Assembly: GCF_036250735.1 (NCBI RefSeq)
Contig: NZ_CP109430.1
Location: 4,526,001-4,590,000, forward strand
Direction of reading: 5' to 3'
DNA length: 64,000 bases
From: Streptosporangium sp. NBC_01495
Lineage (GTDB): Bacteria > Actinomycetota > Actinomycetes > Streptosporangiales > Streptosporangiaceae
Shown here piece after piece: positions 36,255 to 46,124 of the stretch. The notes below the pieces were generated by a model. That model saw only the letters and a list, made by a program, of their open reading frames with translations. It did no database searches and had not been told where the DNA came from. Made by a program: the position numbers and the translations under genes. Position 1 is the first letter of the stretch. Every line of letters starts with the position of its first letter.

Positions 36255-37205
36255 TCATCGCAGGGTGAGCGGGGTCTCGGATGCGATGCGGGTCAGCTTC
36301 TGCGGGTTGCGGACGTAGTAGAGGCCGGTGATGCGGGCGTCCTCGACCCGGGCTGCTATGACGCCGTCGATGTCGCCGTCCACGCGCAGCAGGAGTGCCG
36401 GGTTACCGTTGACCACGATGGGTTCGCCGGCGAGCGCGATCTGGGCCTTGCCGAGGCCGCTGACGATCATGCGGGCCACCTTGTCGGCGCCGATGATCGG
36501 CCGCGGCGCGGCCTGCTTGACGCCGCCACCGTCGCTGATCAGGACGACCTCCGGGGCGAGCACGTCGAGCAGGCCCTGCAGGTCCCTGGTTTCGACCGCG
36601 CGCTGAAACGACTCCAGTACCGCCCGGGTCTGGCTCGCGGAGACCACCTCGCGCGGGCGGCGGGCGTCGACGTGCCGCCGGGCGCGGTGCGCGATCTGGC
36701 GCACGGTCGCCGGGGTCTTGCCGACCGCGGCCGCGATCTCGTCGTAGCCGACGTCGAAGACCTCGCGCAGCACGAAGACGGCGCGCTCGGTCGGCGACAG
36801 CGTCTCCAGGACGAGCATCAGCGCCATCGACACACTCTCGGCGAGCTCGACGTCCTCGGCCACGTCCGGCGCGGTGAGCAGCGGCTCGGGCAGCCAGGGG
36901 CCGACGTAGGCCTCCTTGCGGCGCCTCATGGTGCGCAGCCGGTCGAGCGAGCGCCGGGTGGCGATCTGCACCAGGTAGGCGCGCTGGTCGAGCACCTGAT
37001 CCATGTCAACCTTCATCCACCGCAGCCAGGTCTCCTGCAGGACGTCCTCGGCGTCGGCGGCCGAGCCGAGCATCTCGTAGGCGACGGTGAACAGCAGGTT
37101 GCGGTGGGCGAGGAAGGCCTCGGTCGCCTCGGAAACGCAGGCCATCCGGCCGCCACCAGTCATCGGCTCGACTGTGCCCGTCGTTGCATCCCTGCGCTCG
37201 TTCAT
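36255..37205 (-). CDS. ECF sigma factor, SigJ type with C-terminal SnoaL-like domain
   Basis: The ATG at 37205 has GGAGG upstream; 316 residues. Seen: sigma region 2 (FTVAYEMLGSAADAEDVLQE and TWLRWMKVD), region 4 (LSPTERAVFVLREVFDVGYD, then GKTPATVRQIAHRARRHV), and a C-terminal ~110-residue NTF2/SnoaL-like domain (LAPEVVLISDGGGVKQAAPR). ECF41-type factors carry this extra domain, which modulates activity in place of an anti-sigma factor. In that family a nearby carboxymuconolactone/oxidoreductase or SDR gene is the usual target; here divergent SDR and FAD-oxidoreductase genes fit. Confidence 0.92.
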   Translation of the reverse strand: MNERRDATTGTVEPMTGGGRMACVSEATEAFLAHRNLLFTVAYEMLGSAADAEDVLQETWLRWMKVDMDQVLDQRAYLVQIATRRSLDRLRTMRRRKEAYVGPWLPEPLLTAPDVAEDVELAESVSMALMLVLETLSPTERAVFVLREVFDVGYDEIAAAVGKTPATVRQIAHRARRHVDARRPREVVSASQTRAVLESFQRAVETRDLQGLLDVLAPEVVLISDGGGVKQAAPRPIIGADKVARMIVSGLGKAQIALAGEPIVVNGNPALLLRVDGDIDGVIAARVEDARITGLYYVRNPQKLTRIASETPLTLR

Positions 37206-37460
37206 ACCTGGCTCCTCCCAGACCCGCAAATCCTGCTCCATGCACTAGGCGCCGGCGCCCACCGCTGTGTGACACCCGTGATCGGTGACACACGTCACAT
37301 GACCGCTCTGTCACAGGGATCGGGTCGCCGGCGCCTCATGGTCGTCAGGACGCCGCGCGAACGATTCGCGCGGCACACAACTCCCCGCGAGTTGATCGCC
37401 TTGGCCGGTTGCGTGGTGACCGCCGCGCGACCGCCACCGCAGAAAGAACGGAAAGACATC

Positions 37461-38312
37461 ATGAGCAAGGTCTGGTTCGTCACCGGTTCGTCGCGCGGCC
37501 TCGGCCGTAACTTCGTCGAGGCCGCCCTGTCGCGCGGCGACCGGGTGGCCGCGGCCGCCCGGAACGCCGCGAGCCTTGATGAGCTGGTCGCCGCCTACGG
37601 CGAGGCGGTGCTTCCGCTGGAGCTGGACGTGACCGACAAGGCCGCCGTCTTCGAGAGTGTGAAGCGGGCCAGGGAGCACTTTGGCCGTCTCGACGTCATC
37701 GTGAACAACGCCGGCTATGCCCAGGTCGGCGCGGTCGAGGAGCTGGCCGAGCAGCAGTTGCGCGACCAGCTGGAGACCAACCTGTTCGGCGCGTTGTGGG
37801 TGATCCAGGCCGCGCTGCCCTACCTGCGCGAGCAGGGCGCGGGGCACATCATTCAGCTGTCCTCGGCGGCCGGGCTCATGGCGATGCCGCTCAGCGGCGC
37901 CTACAGCGCCTCCAAGTGGGCCCTGGAAGCTCTGAACGAATCCCTCGCCCAAGAGGTCGCCGACTTCGGCGTCAAGGTGACTGTGATCGAGCCCGGCGGC
38001 TTCGCCACGCGGTCCGGCAAGAACCCCGATCCCCTCAACAACGGCCACCTGGCCGAGCCCAACCCGGTCTACGACGGCCTTCGCCAGCGCATTGCCGCGT
38101 TCGCGGGCAAGCAGCCCGCCGGCGACCCGGCCGCCGCGGCTCAGGCGCTCCTCAAGATCGTCGACTTGGACGAGCCGCCCCTGCGGGTGCTCTTCGGGCA
38201 GGGCTTCTACCCGATGCTCCAGCAGGTCTACGCCGACCGCGTCAAGACCTGGGCCGACTGGCAAGACCTTTCGGCGCAGGCTCACGGCAACCTCGATCAA
38301 GAAAATCGGTGA
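37461..38312 (+). CDS. short-chain dehydrogenase/reductase (SDR)
   Basis: 283 residues. Seen: VWFVTGSSRGLGRNFVEAAL cofactor loop, LDVTDKAAV, NNAGYAQ, catalytic Ser in LSSAAGL and YSASKWAL, then VIEPGGFATRSG. Cytoplasmic NADP(H)-dependent oxidoreductase of unknown substrate. Divergent from the SigJ-type factor and followed 51 nt later by the FAD oxidoreductase gene; a likely ECF-controlled operon. Confidence 0.93.
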   Translation: MSKVWFVTGSSRGLGRNFVEAALSRGDRVAAAARNAASLDELVAAYGEAVLPLELDVTDKAAVFESVKRAREHFGRLDVIVNNAGYAQVGAVEELAEQQLRDQLETNLFGALWVIQAALPYLREQGAGHIIQLSSAAGLMAMPLSGAYSASKWALEALNESLAQEVADFGVKVTVIEPGGFATRSGKNPDPLNNGHLAEPNPVYDGLRQRIAAFAGKQPAGDPAAAAQALLKIVDLDEPPLRVLFGQGFYPMLQQVYADRVKTWADWQDLSAQAHGNLDQENR

Positions 38313-38363
38313 CCCCGGGCCGAGTCAACTCACCGGGAGCAAGCGAACCGACAGGAGCAACAC

Positions 38364-39560
38364 ATGAAGCACCGCATCGTCGTCCTCGGCGCCGGCTATG
38401 CCGGGGCCTACGTGGCCGGGAACCTGGCCCGCCGGCTGTCTCCGGCGGACACCGAGATCACCGTGGTCAACGCTGAGCCGGACTTCGTCGAGCGGCTGCG
38501 GCTGCACCAGCTCGCGGCAGGCCAGGACATCGAGGCTCAAAGGCTCGCCGACGTCTTCGCGGGCACGGGGATACGGCTGCGCCTGGCCCGTGTCACCGCC
38601 GTCGACCCCGAGCGCCAGGTCGTCGCCGTCACGGACGCCGACGGCGGCGAACTCGGCTACGACACGCTTGTCTGCGCGCTCGGCAGCCACGTCGCCGACT
38701 GCGGCGTCCCCGGCGTGGCCGAGCACGCCTTCCACGTCACCGCCCGGCCCGCGGCGCTGCGCCTGCGCGAACGCCTGGACAGCCTGGACAGGCGGGGCGA
38801 GGGCGGGCGTGTGCTGGTCGTCGGCGACGGGTTGACCGGCATTGAGACCGCCACCGAGTTCGCCGAATCCCGGCCCGGCCTGTCGGTGGCGCTCATCGCC
38901 CGCGGCGAGCTGGGCGCCCGGCTGTCCGCCGGAGCCCGCAGCCATCTGCGCCAGGCCTGTGACCGGCTGGGCATTACCGTGCTGGAGCACACCAGCGTCG
39001 AAGCCGTCGAAGCGACGCGGGTGCTGTGCGCCGACGGCACCGCCTTGGCGTCCGACGCGACCGTGTGGACGGCTGGGTTCGCGGTCACCCCGATCGCCGC
39101 CGCCAGCGGGCTGGAGGTCACCGAGAACGGTCAGATCGTCGTCGATGGCACCATGCGGTCGGTCTCGCACCCGAACGTCTACGCCGCCGGCGATAGCGCC
39201 TACGCCATCGGCGACAACGGCCGGCCGCTGCCGATGTCCTGCGCTTCGGCCGGCTCCACCGGCCGGCAGGCCACGGACGCGATCGTGGGACGTCTGACCG
39301 GCCGCAAGATTGCGAAGAGCAGGCTGGATTACCCGGGCAACCACATCAGCCTCGGACGGCGGGACGGGATCCTGCAGATGGTCGACGACGAAGCGCAAGC
39401 AAAGCCAAAGTACGTGGGCGGCCGGAAGGCCGCGCGGATCAAGTCGGGCATCCTCCAGATCTCGCTGTGGGGCATCTCGCACCCGACCTTTGGCCTGCCC
39501 AAGCGCAAGCGCCGCCTGGCCGCCGCGCCGGATGCGTCCGCCGAGAAGGCGCTCGCGTAA
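38364..39560 (+). CDS. FAD-dependent NAD(P)/quinone oxidoreductase, NDH-2-like
   Basis: 398 residues; ACAGGAG precedes the ATG. Seen: N-terminal FAD-binding Rossmann motif RIVVLGAGYAGAYVAGNLAR, a central NAD(P) Rossmann motif VLVVGDGLTGIETATEFAES (about 150-170), and the FAD-contact segment NVYAAGDSAYAIG (about 272). Layout of pyridine nucleotide-disulphide reductase-like NADH dehydrogenases. Such genes are frequent partners of ECF41/SigJ sigma factors. Could serve as electron source for redox cargo, but supply to the P450 is speculative. Confidence 0.92.
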   Translation: MKHRIVVLGAGYAGAYVAGNLARRLSPADTEITVVNAEPDFVERLRLHQLAAGQDIEAQRLADVFAGTGIRLRLARVTAVDPERQVVAVTDADGGELGYDTLVCALGSHVADCGVPGVAEHAFHVTARPAALRLRERLDSLDRRGEGGRVLVVGDGLTGIETATEFAESRPGLSVALIARGELGARLSAGARSHLRQACDRLGITVLEHTSVEAVEATRVLCADGTALASDATVWTAGFAVTPIAAASGLEVTENGQIVVDGTMRSVSHPNVYAAGDSAYAIGDNGRPLPMSCASAGSTGRQATDAIVGRLTGRKIAKSRLDYPGNHISLGRRDGILQMVDDEAQAKPKYVGGRKAARIKSGILQISLWGISHPTFGLPKRKRRLAAAPDASAEKALA

Positions 39561-39623
39561 CCGCCTCACGTGGTCCGCGTGGACAGCACCGCCACTGATC
39601 GCTTCGACACCACCAGCCCATAG

Positions 39624-39662
39624 GCCAGTGAGGCCAGGCCGAAACCGGCTGGCCTCACTGGC
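39624..39662. terminator. hairpin terminator after the FAD oxidoreductase
   Basis: 14-bp perfect stem GCCAGTGAGGCCAG/CTGGCCTCACTGGC with an 11-nt loop, 63 nt after the stop codon. Confidence 0.8.
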
Positions 39663-39663
39663 A

Positions 39664-39890
39664 TGGCTGACCAAGGCCATCACCAACCTGTGCCTCGACC
39701 GGCTCCGCTAGCGCTACTACGAGGGGCAACACCGTGTGGCGGCGCAGCTCGACCAGGGGGTGCGGCAGACCGTCGTGCAACGGTGGGAGCCGTTCGACCC
39801 CGCCACCGGGCCTGCCGATCCGGTAGTAGCGATCCGGCAGTACACGGCGGGGCTGACAGAGCTGAGCGGCGCCGCCCTGTCGGCCCCGTG
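39664..39890 (+). other. gene-free stretch with sigma-factor-like scraps
   Basis: A short frame reads WLTKAITNLCLDRLR and stops, resembling region 2 of SigJ-like sigma factors (compare YLVQIATRRSLDRLR in the gene at 36255). The following frame (VAAQLDQGVRQTVVQRWEPF) has no recognisable match and runs into the end of tnpA. Probably decayed DNA. Confidence 0.35.
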
Positions 39891-39892
39891 CG

Positions 39893-42800
39893 TCACGGGG
39901 CGCTGGGCCGTCCGAGCGCAACGCCGTCCAGCTCCAGGTGGCGACTCATGTCGAGCTCGAAGCGGCCATACAGGTTCAGATGGGACCAGAACAGAGCCGT
40001 CAGCCCGCGCCGGTCGGCCGGGCTCAGCCGTTTTCGCCAGGCCGGGTCGCGCAGCACGATCTGGATCAGGTGCGTGTTGAGGTAGGTGATGGCCGCGGCG
40101 AGGAGGTGCAGCGCCAGCGCGGAGACCTCGACGTTCTCGCGGTCGTCGCCGGTCAGGTCGCCGGCCTTGCCGTAGAACAGGTCCTTGCTGGCCGAGTTGA
40201 AGTTCTCCACCACGTTCAGGCCCTCGTTGATCTCCCTCCTGAGTTCCTCATCCGCCAGATACTCACAGATGAAGATCGTCCTGATGACGCGGCCCAGCTC
40301 CTCGATCGCCTGGTAGGTGGGGTGCTTGGGGCCGCCGCGGGTGAAGCGCCGCAGCATCTGGTGGGACTCGGCGGTGCGCAGCCGCAGCGCGGTCGCGTAC
40401 TTGATCATCTGATCGTAGTGGCGGGCGATCACATCCCAGTCGATGGTCTTGTTCGACAGCACCGCCTCCAGGCGCGGCCACGCCTCATCCTCGCCGGTCC
40501 CCGGCCGGTACAGCCGCGCAGAGCCGATGTTCTTCAGCCGTGGCAGCAGCTTGAAGCTCAGCAGTTCGGAGAAGGCAAACCCGACGATCGAGGCGCCGCG
40601 GGTATCTGTGTACTGGCGATCGATCTCCGCATCGGTCAGGTGCCGTAGCAGGCCCTCGATCATCGAGGCCACCTCGGAGGCGGTCGTGCTGGTCACCTGG
40701 CTGTAGATGCACACCGAGCGCCGTTCGACGTGCCAGTACACCATGATCCCCGGCCCGTGGTAGCGCTCATGCCACTCGGTCATGAAATTAGCCGACCACG
40801 ACCCGAACTTTCGCGAATCGGACGCGCACGAGGTGCCCTCGCCCCACAGCACCGTGTCGCGCGCCTTCAGGGTGGCGTTGACGATGAGGCGGATCGCCTC
40901 GCGCAGGTTGTCCCGGTTGATGAACAACCGGCGGGTGCGCCGCAGCGCCGCCTCGTTGTCGATCTGCCCGGGCGGTAGCGCGGCCGCGGCCACGCCGTCG
41001 GCCACCCGCTTGATCCCGACGTTCGTCCCCAGCCCGTACAGGCAGAGCAACAGCCGTCTCTGCAGCACCGCCGGGTCGATGACGATCCGCGAGGCCACCG
41101 AGGTGAAAGCGTCGGTGTAGTCGGTGACGTGGGCCACGTCCTTGAGCACGTCCAGCAGGTCGATCACGCCCCACCGGCGGGATATCTCCGCCTTAAGCGC
41201 CTTCAGGCCCGTCGGCTCCTCCTGCTTGCCCAGCGGCGGGACACTGATCCACGGCTCACCCTTCTTCCGGGTGATCCTCACGTCGCCGGTGGTGCCTTTG
41301 CGCATCGCCTTGTCCAGCCGATCGAGGGCTGCGGTGTGGCGGCGCTGCAGGTCGGCGATGAACGCCGCCGAATCACGGGGCTTCTTCAGGGCCTCGTAGT
41401 GCACGTCCCGGTTGTCGTCAAAGTCGGCTGGCAAGTCCGCCTCGGGGTTGCGCCAGATCTTGCCGCCCTCGACCCAGATTTCCCGCCGGCGGATCGCCTT
41501 GCGCAGCGCCACCAGAACGCACAGCTCGTACGGGATGCGCTCGATACGACCGCGTTCATCGGCCACCGCCTCCTGCCAGTCCTCGGGCACCACGTGCTCG
41601 ATCGGCACGATCTCGGCGCGGTCGTAGAAGACGGCCTCGGAGTCGGCGTAGCGGTCCAGCAGCTTCAGTGCGTCCATCACCGGCTGGAAGGTGGTGTTGT
41701 TGCAGTGGAAGTCCAGTGCGCGCAGCAGCTTGGGCAGGCCGCGCCGGTAGTGGCGTGAGTAGGAGCCGCGCAGCTTGACCCGTACCCGGGTGCGGAGCTC
41801 TTTCTCATTCGCCTTGGCCTCGGCGATGATGTCGGCCAGCGTGGCCGTGCCCACCACCGGGTAGATCGCCTTGCGGACGAGTTCCTCGGGCAAGTCCAGG
41901 GCCGCCTGGGCGAGCCGGGCCAAGATGCCGTGTTTGCCCTGCACCCGCCGGAACTCGCTGCTCAGCTCGTTTTCGACCTTCTTCTCGGCCCGCACGCTGA
42001 TCTTGTGCACGAGCTGGATCAGCAGCTCCACCAGGCCGTCGATCATCTCGGCCTTGCGCACCCAGCACAGCGCCGCCAGCAAGGTCAGCCGGATCGGCTC
42101 AGGCGCGGCGGCGAAATCGGACGGGTACATGCGCATCGCCCGTGCCCGCCACACCTCCACCACCTTCTCCGACACCCCCTCGAACAGGCCCTCCGGTAAC
42201 CCGATGGCCTTGACCCGCTCCAGCTTGACGATCTCGGCCAGCAGCGTCTCCAACTGCAGCGGACCCGGGTCCTCCTTCAGCTCCTGCAGAAAGCTGCGCG
42301 CTCCGGCGCCCCCGGCCTCGCCCTCTCCCTCCGGGTCGGGGTCGGGAACCGCGATCAAATCCTCCAGGGCGACCACCGCCGAGACCGGCAACCGCTGGGT
42401 TGTGGTGGCGGTGAACTCCCGCTCGAACAACGCCTCGGCCGCGCCGGCCAGCCGCTCGATCTGCTTGGGCGTGGGAGGCTCGGTACGTTCCTCCCGGCAG
42501 CGGGCCAGCAGCGCGGCGCGCAGCCGCTCCCGCGAGGTCTCCACCGGGCAGATCTTGTCGGCCAGCCAGAACGTCAGCTTGTCCTCATCGGCGACCGTCG
42601 GCTCGCGAAAGCCATGGAACCGGCGGATCTGCGCCCGGTGATACTCGATCGTGCTGCCCGACCAGCGGTACTCGGCGAACAGCGCCGCGTCGACCTTCAC
42701 CTGCCCCGCCACGTAGTCCACCGCGGCCTTCGGCACGTCCTCCCGGCGCGGAAAGCGGCCCTCCAGCTCGAAGAATTTCAGCATCAGCGCGAACCCGAGA

Positions 42801-42895
42801 CGGGTGGCACCGCTCTTGTTCGCCAGTAACTCGGCCTCGGCCTCATCCAGTGTCCAGCACTCGATGAGGTCCTCCAGCTCCCACTCTCTGCGCAT
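39893..42895 (-). CDS. tnpA: Tn3-family transposase, full length
   Basis: 1000 residues, the normal length. Seen: N-terminal DUF4158 region ([40 protein letters not shown]), a long middle, and the DDE catalytic part with [18 protein letters not shown] (first Asp block), [18 protein letters not shown] (second Asp) and [20 protein letters not shown]. It acts on the 49-50-bp ends and forms cointegrates resolved by the serine recombinase at 31494. Start is 117 nt inside the right terminal repeat; a CACAGATG...CATCTGTG dyad (about 42951-42988) lies in the promoter region. No lesion seen. Confidence 0.95.
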   Translation of the reverse strand: MRREWELEDLIECWTLDEAEAELLANKSGATRLGFALMLKFFELEGRFPRREDVPKAAVDYVAGQVKVDAALFAEYRWSGSTIEYHRAQIRRFHGFREPTVADEDKLTFWLADKICPVETSRERLRAALLARCREERTEPPTPKQIERLAGAAEALFEREFTATTTQRLPVSAVVALEDLIAVPDPDPEGEGEAGGAGARSFLQELKEDPGPLQLETLLAEIVKLERVKAIGLPEGLFEGVSEKVVEVWRARAMRMYPSDFAAAPEPIRLTLLAALCWVRKAEMIDGLVELLIQLVHKISVRAEKKVENELSSEFRRVQGKHGILARLAQAALDLPEELVRKAIYPVVGTATLADIIAEAKANEKELRTRVRVKLRGSYSRHYRRGLPKLLRALDFHCNNTTFQPVMDALKLLDRYADSEAVFYDRAEIVPIEHVVPEDWQEAVADERGRIERIPYELCVLVALRKAIRRREIWVEGGKIWRNPEADLPADFDDNRDVHYEALKKPRDSAAFIADLQRRHTAALDRLDKAMRKGTTGDVRITRKKGEPWISVPPLGKQEEPTGLKALKAEISRRWGVIDLLDVLKDVAHVTDYTDAFTSVASRIVIDPAVLQRRLLLCLYGLGTNVGIKRVADGVAAAALPPGQIDNEAALRRTRRLFINRDNLREAIRLIVNATLKARDTVLWGEGTSCASDSRKFGSWSANFMTEWHERYHGPGIMVYWHVERRSVCIYSQVTSTTASEVASMIEGLLRHLTDAEIDRQYTDTRGASIVGFAFSELLSFKLLPRLKNIGSARLYRPGTGEDEAWPRLEAVLSNKTIDWDVIARHYDQMIKYATALRLRTAESHQMLRRFTRGGPKHPTYQAIEELGRVIRTIFICEYLADEELRREINEGLNVVENFNSASKDLFYGKAGDLTGDDRENVEVSALALHLLAAAITYLNTHLIQIVLRDPAWRKRLSPADRRGLTALFWSHLNLYGRFELDMSRHLELDGVALGRPSAP

Positions 42896-43011
42896 CGGCA
42901 GGGATCCTTTCTCCCCCGATCGCTATAGATGCGCAAAGCACCCTGCTCCGCACAGATGTCGCTACGGTCCGGTACCGCCCATCTGTGATCACTACGTGCC
43001 GCTTCTGAGAC

Positions 43012-43061
43012 ATTACAGAGCGTTACTTTGGGGCTGGTCGCGCGGACCCGAGTGGGGGGCC
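43012..43061 (-). repeat. Tn3-type terminal inverted repeat, right
   Basis: Inner to outer on the plus strand: ATTACAGAGCGTTACTTTGG, then GGCTGGTCGCGCGGACCCGA and GTGGGGGGCC. It pairs with 31224-31272 with four substitutions and one extra base. Confidence 0.85.
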
Positions 43062-45781
43062 GTCGAGGGCGAGTTTGTGGCGTGGGTGGCGGCCCGGTCC
43101 TGGACATCCGGGGACGGCCCAAAAGCGATCTTTACCGACGGAGTGAGGTGGCTGCGCGAGCGGAAGGTGTTGCTGCCGGGCGTGACGACGCTGGCGCGGC
43201 TGGTCGCGAAGATCCGCGACGACACGACCAAGCGGTTGTGGGGCGTGCTGGAAGGCCTGTTGACCATCGGCCAGCGTTACGTCCTGGACCAGCTGCTGGA
43301 AGTACCGCTGGGGTCGCGGGTGTCGGATCTGGAGCGATGGCGCAAGGGCGTGCCACCGCGAGCGTCCGGCCCGACGATCATCAAAGCTCTCGACCAGGTG
43401 GCGGAGATCCTGGGGCTGGAGCTCGCGGACCTGGGCGCGGAGGCTCTGGTGCCGCAGCGCCGGTTGGGTGAGCTGGCCAAGTACGGGATGCGGGCGGACG
43501 CCTCGGCGCTGCGTCGGCACGGTGACGGCCGCCGGCTGGCGACTCTGCTGGCCACGGTCCGGCATCTGGAGGGTAAGTCGATCGACGACACCCTGGAACT
43601 GCTGGACCTGTTGATGGCGACCGAGCTGTTGAACAAGGCGCAGATGGCGGCGAACAAGGAGAAGGTCCGCAAGCACCCCAAGCTCGCCAAGGCCTCCGCC
43701 CGGCTGGCGGTCGCGGTGCAGGCGCTGTTCGAGTCCGACGGGTGGGGCGGCGAGGACGAGGAGGTTCGTGTGGCGGAGGTGTGGGAGGCGATCGAGACGG
43801 TTATCTCCCGCGCCGACTTGCGGGCCGCGCTGGTGCTGGTGAACGAGAACGTGCCGTCGGCCGATGCCACTGATCCCGATGACTGGCGGACCGAGCTGGT
43901 CGGCCGGTACACCACCGTGTCCGGGTTCTTGAAGGTCCTGCCCGAGACGATCGCCTTCGGCGCGAACGCCGAGGGCACGCCCGTGCTGGAGGCGATGAAG
44001 GCGCTGCCGGAGGTACTGGCCCACCGCAGCCGCCTGGCCGCCCCGCTGATCCCCGGCCGCCTGATCGACGCCGGTGTGGTCACCGGCCCGTGGAAGCGCC
44101 TGGTGTTCGGCCACCCCGCCCACGAGGGTGGCGCGGTGAACCGGCACGCCTACGCCTTCTGCGTGCTGGAGCGGTTCTGGCGCGGTCTGAAGCGCCGCGA
44201 GATCTACGCTGACGCCTCCACCAAGTGGCGCAACCCCCAGGCCGAGCTGCTGGAAGGCGCTCAGTGGGCGGCGATCCGGCCCGACGCGCTGACCGCGCTC
44301 AGCCTCCCCGCCGACCCTGACGTGCTGCTGGCCGAGCACTCCCGTACCCTGGACGCCGCCCTCCGCGAAGTTGGCGGGCGCTTGGTCGCCAACCCCGACG
44401 TCTGGGTGGACGGGGAGGGGAAGATCCACCTGACCGGGGTGAAGGCGATCGAGGAGCCGCCGTCCCTGGTCGACCTGCGGGCCCGCACCACGGCGATGCT
44501 GCCGCGCGTGGAGCTGCCCGAGGCGATCCTGGAGGTCATGTCGTGGGTGCCCGAACTCGGCGAGGCGTTCACCGCGGTGTCGGGAGGCCGGTCCCGGCTG
44601 AAGGACCTGCCGGTCTCGGTCGCCGCGTGCCTGACCGCGCACTCGCTGAACGTCGGGTACCGGCCGATCGCCAAGAAGGGCGTCGAAGCCTTGGAGCGGT
44701 CGCGGTTATCGCACGTCTACCAGAACTACTTCCGGCCCGAAACGCTCAGCTTGGCGAACGTGCCGCTGGTCGACAAGCAGGCCGGGCTGCCGCTGGCCCA
44801 GGCGTGGGGCGGTGGCCTGGTCGCTGCGGTCGACGGGATGCGGTTCGTCGTTCCGGTCCCGGCCGCGTTCGCCCGCCCCAACCGCAAGTACTTCGGCTCC
44901 AAACGCGGCATGACCTGGCTGAACGCCATGAACGACCGCGGCATGGGGCGCGGCGCGAAGGTCGTGTCCGGGACGATCCGAGACTCCCTGCACATGGTCG
45001 ACGTCATCTTCGGCTTGGACGGCGGCGACCTGCCGGAGATCGTCGTCTCGGACACAGGGTCTTACTCAGACGTCGTCTTCGGCCTCCTGGAGCTGCTGGG
45101 CATCTCCTACCGGCCGGCCCTGGCTGTGACCTGCCCGACCAGAAGGGCTGGCGGATCAGCGCCTTGGCCGACTACGGACCGCTGAACACATTCGCCCGGG
45201 GAAAGATCGAGCTGCGGAAGATCCGCCGGAACTGGGAGGACATCCTCCGCGTGGTTGCCTCGATCTACACCGGGACCGTCCGCGCCTACGACGTCGTCAC
45301 CATGCTCCAGCGCGACGGCCACCCCACCGCCCTCGGCGAGGCCATCGCCTCCTACGGCCGGATCTTCAAGACCCTGCACATCCTCCAGTTCATCGACGTT
45401 GACGAGACCTACCGCCGCGACATCAAGGACATCCGCAACCTCCAGGAGAACCGCCACTCCCTCGCCCGGAAGATCTGCCACGGCAAGAAGGGCGAGCTCT
45501 ACCACCGGTACGAACGCGGACTTGAAAACCAGCTCGGCGCCCTCGGCCTCGTTTTGAACTGCGCCACGCTCTGGACGACCGTCTACCTGGACGCCGCCGT
45601 CCGCCAGCTCAAAGCCCAGGGCTACCCCGTCCGTGAGGAGGACATGGCTCGGCTGTCACCGTTCGTCCACTCCCACCTCGGAGTCCACGGCACCTACACC
45701 TTCGCCCTGCCCGACCTTGCGCCCGGCGCCATCCGCGACCTGCGTGACCCGGACGCCACCGAGGACGACGACGAGATCTGA
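43059..45781 (+). pseudogene. Tn3-family transposase, N-terminally truncated and frameshifted
   Basis: Immediately outside the terminal repeat the frame reads AVEGEFVAWVAARSWTSGDG and KVLLPGVTTLARLVAKIRDD, so about the first 100-120 residues of TnpA are missing. Catalytic blocks follow: VAAVDGMRFVVPVPAAFARP (Asp), VVSDTGSYSDVVFGLLELL (Asp). Near 45125-45135 the natural continuation DLPDQKGWRISALADYGPLN shifts frame and runs to the TGA at 45781 (ending ATEDDDEI). Belongs to a different TnpA lineage from the one at 39893. Dead. Confidence 0.88.
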
Positions 45782-45782
45782 C

Positions 45783-45836
45783 CAACACGGGGTGCCGTGT
45801 TGGGTCGGACCGGGGCGCCCTGCCCCGAGCCTCGGG
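45783..45836. repeat. hairpins after the truncated transposase, with a 19-bp shared sequence
   Basis: AACACGG-GGTG-CCGTGTT (45783-45800) and TGCCCCGAG-C-CTCGGGCA-type dyads follow the pseudogene stop. Positions 45806-45824 (CGGACCGGGGCGCCCTGCC) are identical to 14630-14648. Confidence 0.6.
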
Positions 45837-45840
45837 CACT

Positions 45841-45889
45841 CAAGCAACCACAGTTGACTATTCTCGAAATAGGCAACTAAGGTTGCTTG
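45841..45889. promoter_or_regulatory. 49-bp palindromic operator/promoter of the HTH-ClpN-ABC operon
   Basis: Two nested dyads share one centre: CAAGCAACC...GGTTGCTTG (outer, 9-bp perfect) and AGTTGaCTATT...AATAGgCAACT (inner, one mismatch), ending one nt before the ATG at 45891. It includes a -35-like TTGACT and a -10-like TAAGGT 18 nt later, so RNA would start within about 10 nt of the ATG. Probably bound by the HTH protein encoded directly downstream, giving autoregulation. Confidence 0.65.
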
Positions 45890-45890
45890 T

Positions 45891-46124
45891 ATGCCGGCAC
45901 AAGACGCACCCGTACCCCAGGATCCCGCCGACGCGCTCGCGGCGGTCGCAGCGCTGCGGCGCCTGGCCGACCAGATCGAGGACGCCGCCGTGGAGCAGGC
46001 CATGCGCGCCGGGTGGGGCTGGCCGGAGGTCGCCGAGGCGCTCGGCGTCACCCGCCAGGCGGTCCACAAGAAGCACGCCAAGCGGCTCATCGCCGCCGGT
46101 GTGACGCTGAGGAGACGACAGTGA
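45891..46124 (+). CDS. small HTH DNA-binding protein paired with a Clp-N protein
   Basis: 77 residues. Seen: a helical N-half (ALRRLADQIEDAAVEQAMRA) and a HTH WPEVAEALGVTRQAVHKKHA with basic tail LRRRQ. The stop overlaps the next start (GTGA), so it is translationally coupled to the Clp-N gene, a pair I recall from other actinomycetes. The palindrome just before its start is the likely operator. Role in detail unknown. Confidence 0.85.
   Translation: MPAQDAPVPQDPADALAAVAALRRLADQIEDAAVEQAMRAGWGWPEVAEALGVTRQAVHKKHAKRLIAAGVTLRRRQ

Larger units (their letters stand above)
31224..43061. mobile_element. Tn3-family transposon (~11.8 kb) with metabolic cargo
   Basis: Terminal inverted repeats of about 49-50 bp (31224-31272 and 43012-43061) match at about 90% and are oriented towards each other. 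Inside the left end lie a res site and serine resolvase, inside the right end a full-length TnpA transcribed inwards. Cargo: PemK-like toxin, two SDRs, P450 and ferredoxin, SigJ-type sigma factor, FAD oxidoreductase and small unknown genes. The left end truncates a tyrosine recombinase, the right end truncates another tnpA. No 5-bp target duplication could be identified, so the ends may have been rearranged after insertion. Confidence 0.85.

Noticed and set aside
43012..43061. Terminal repeat as the natural N-terminus of the TnpA at 43059
   Set aside because: The repeat translates to LRHYRALLWGWSRGPEWG, which appears in similar form before the tyrosine recombinase at 31232, so it is transposon end sequence, not protein sequence of either gene.
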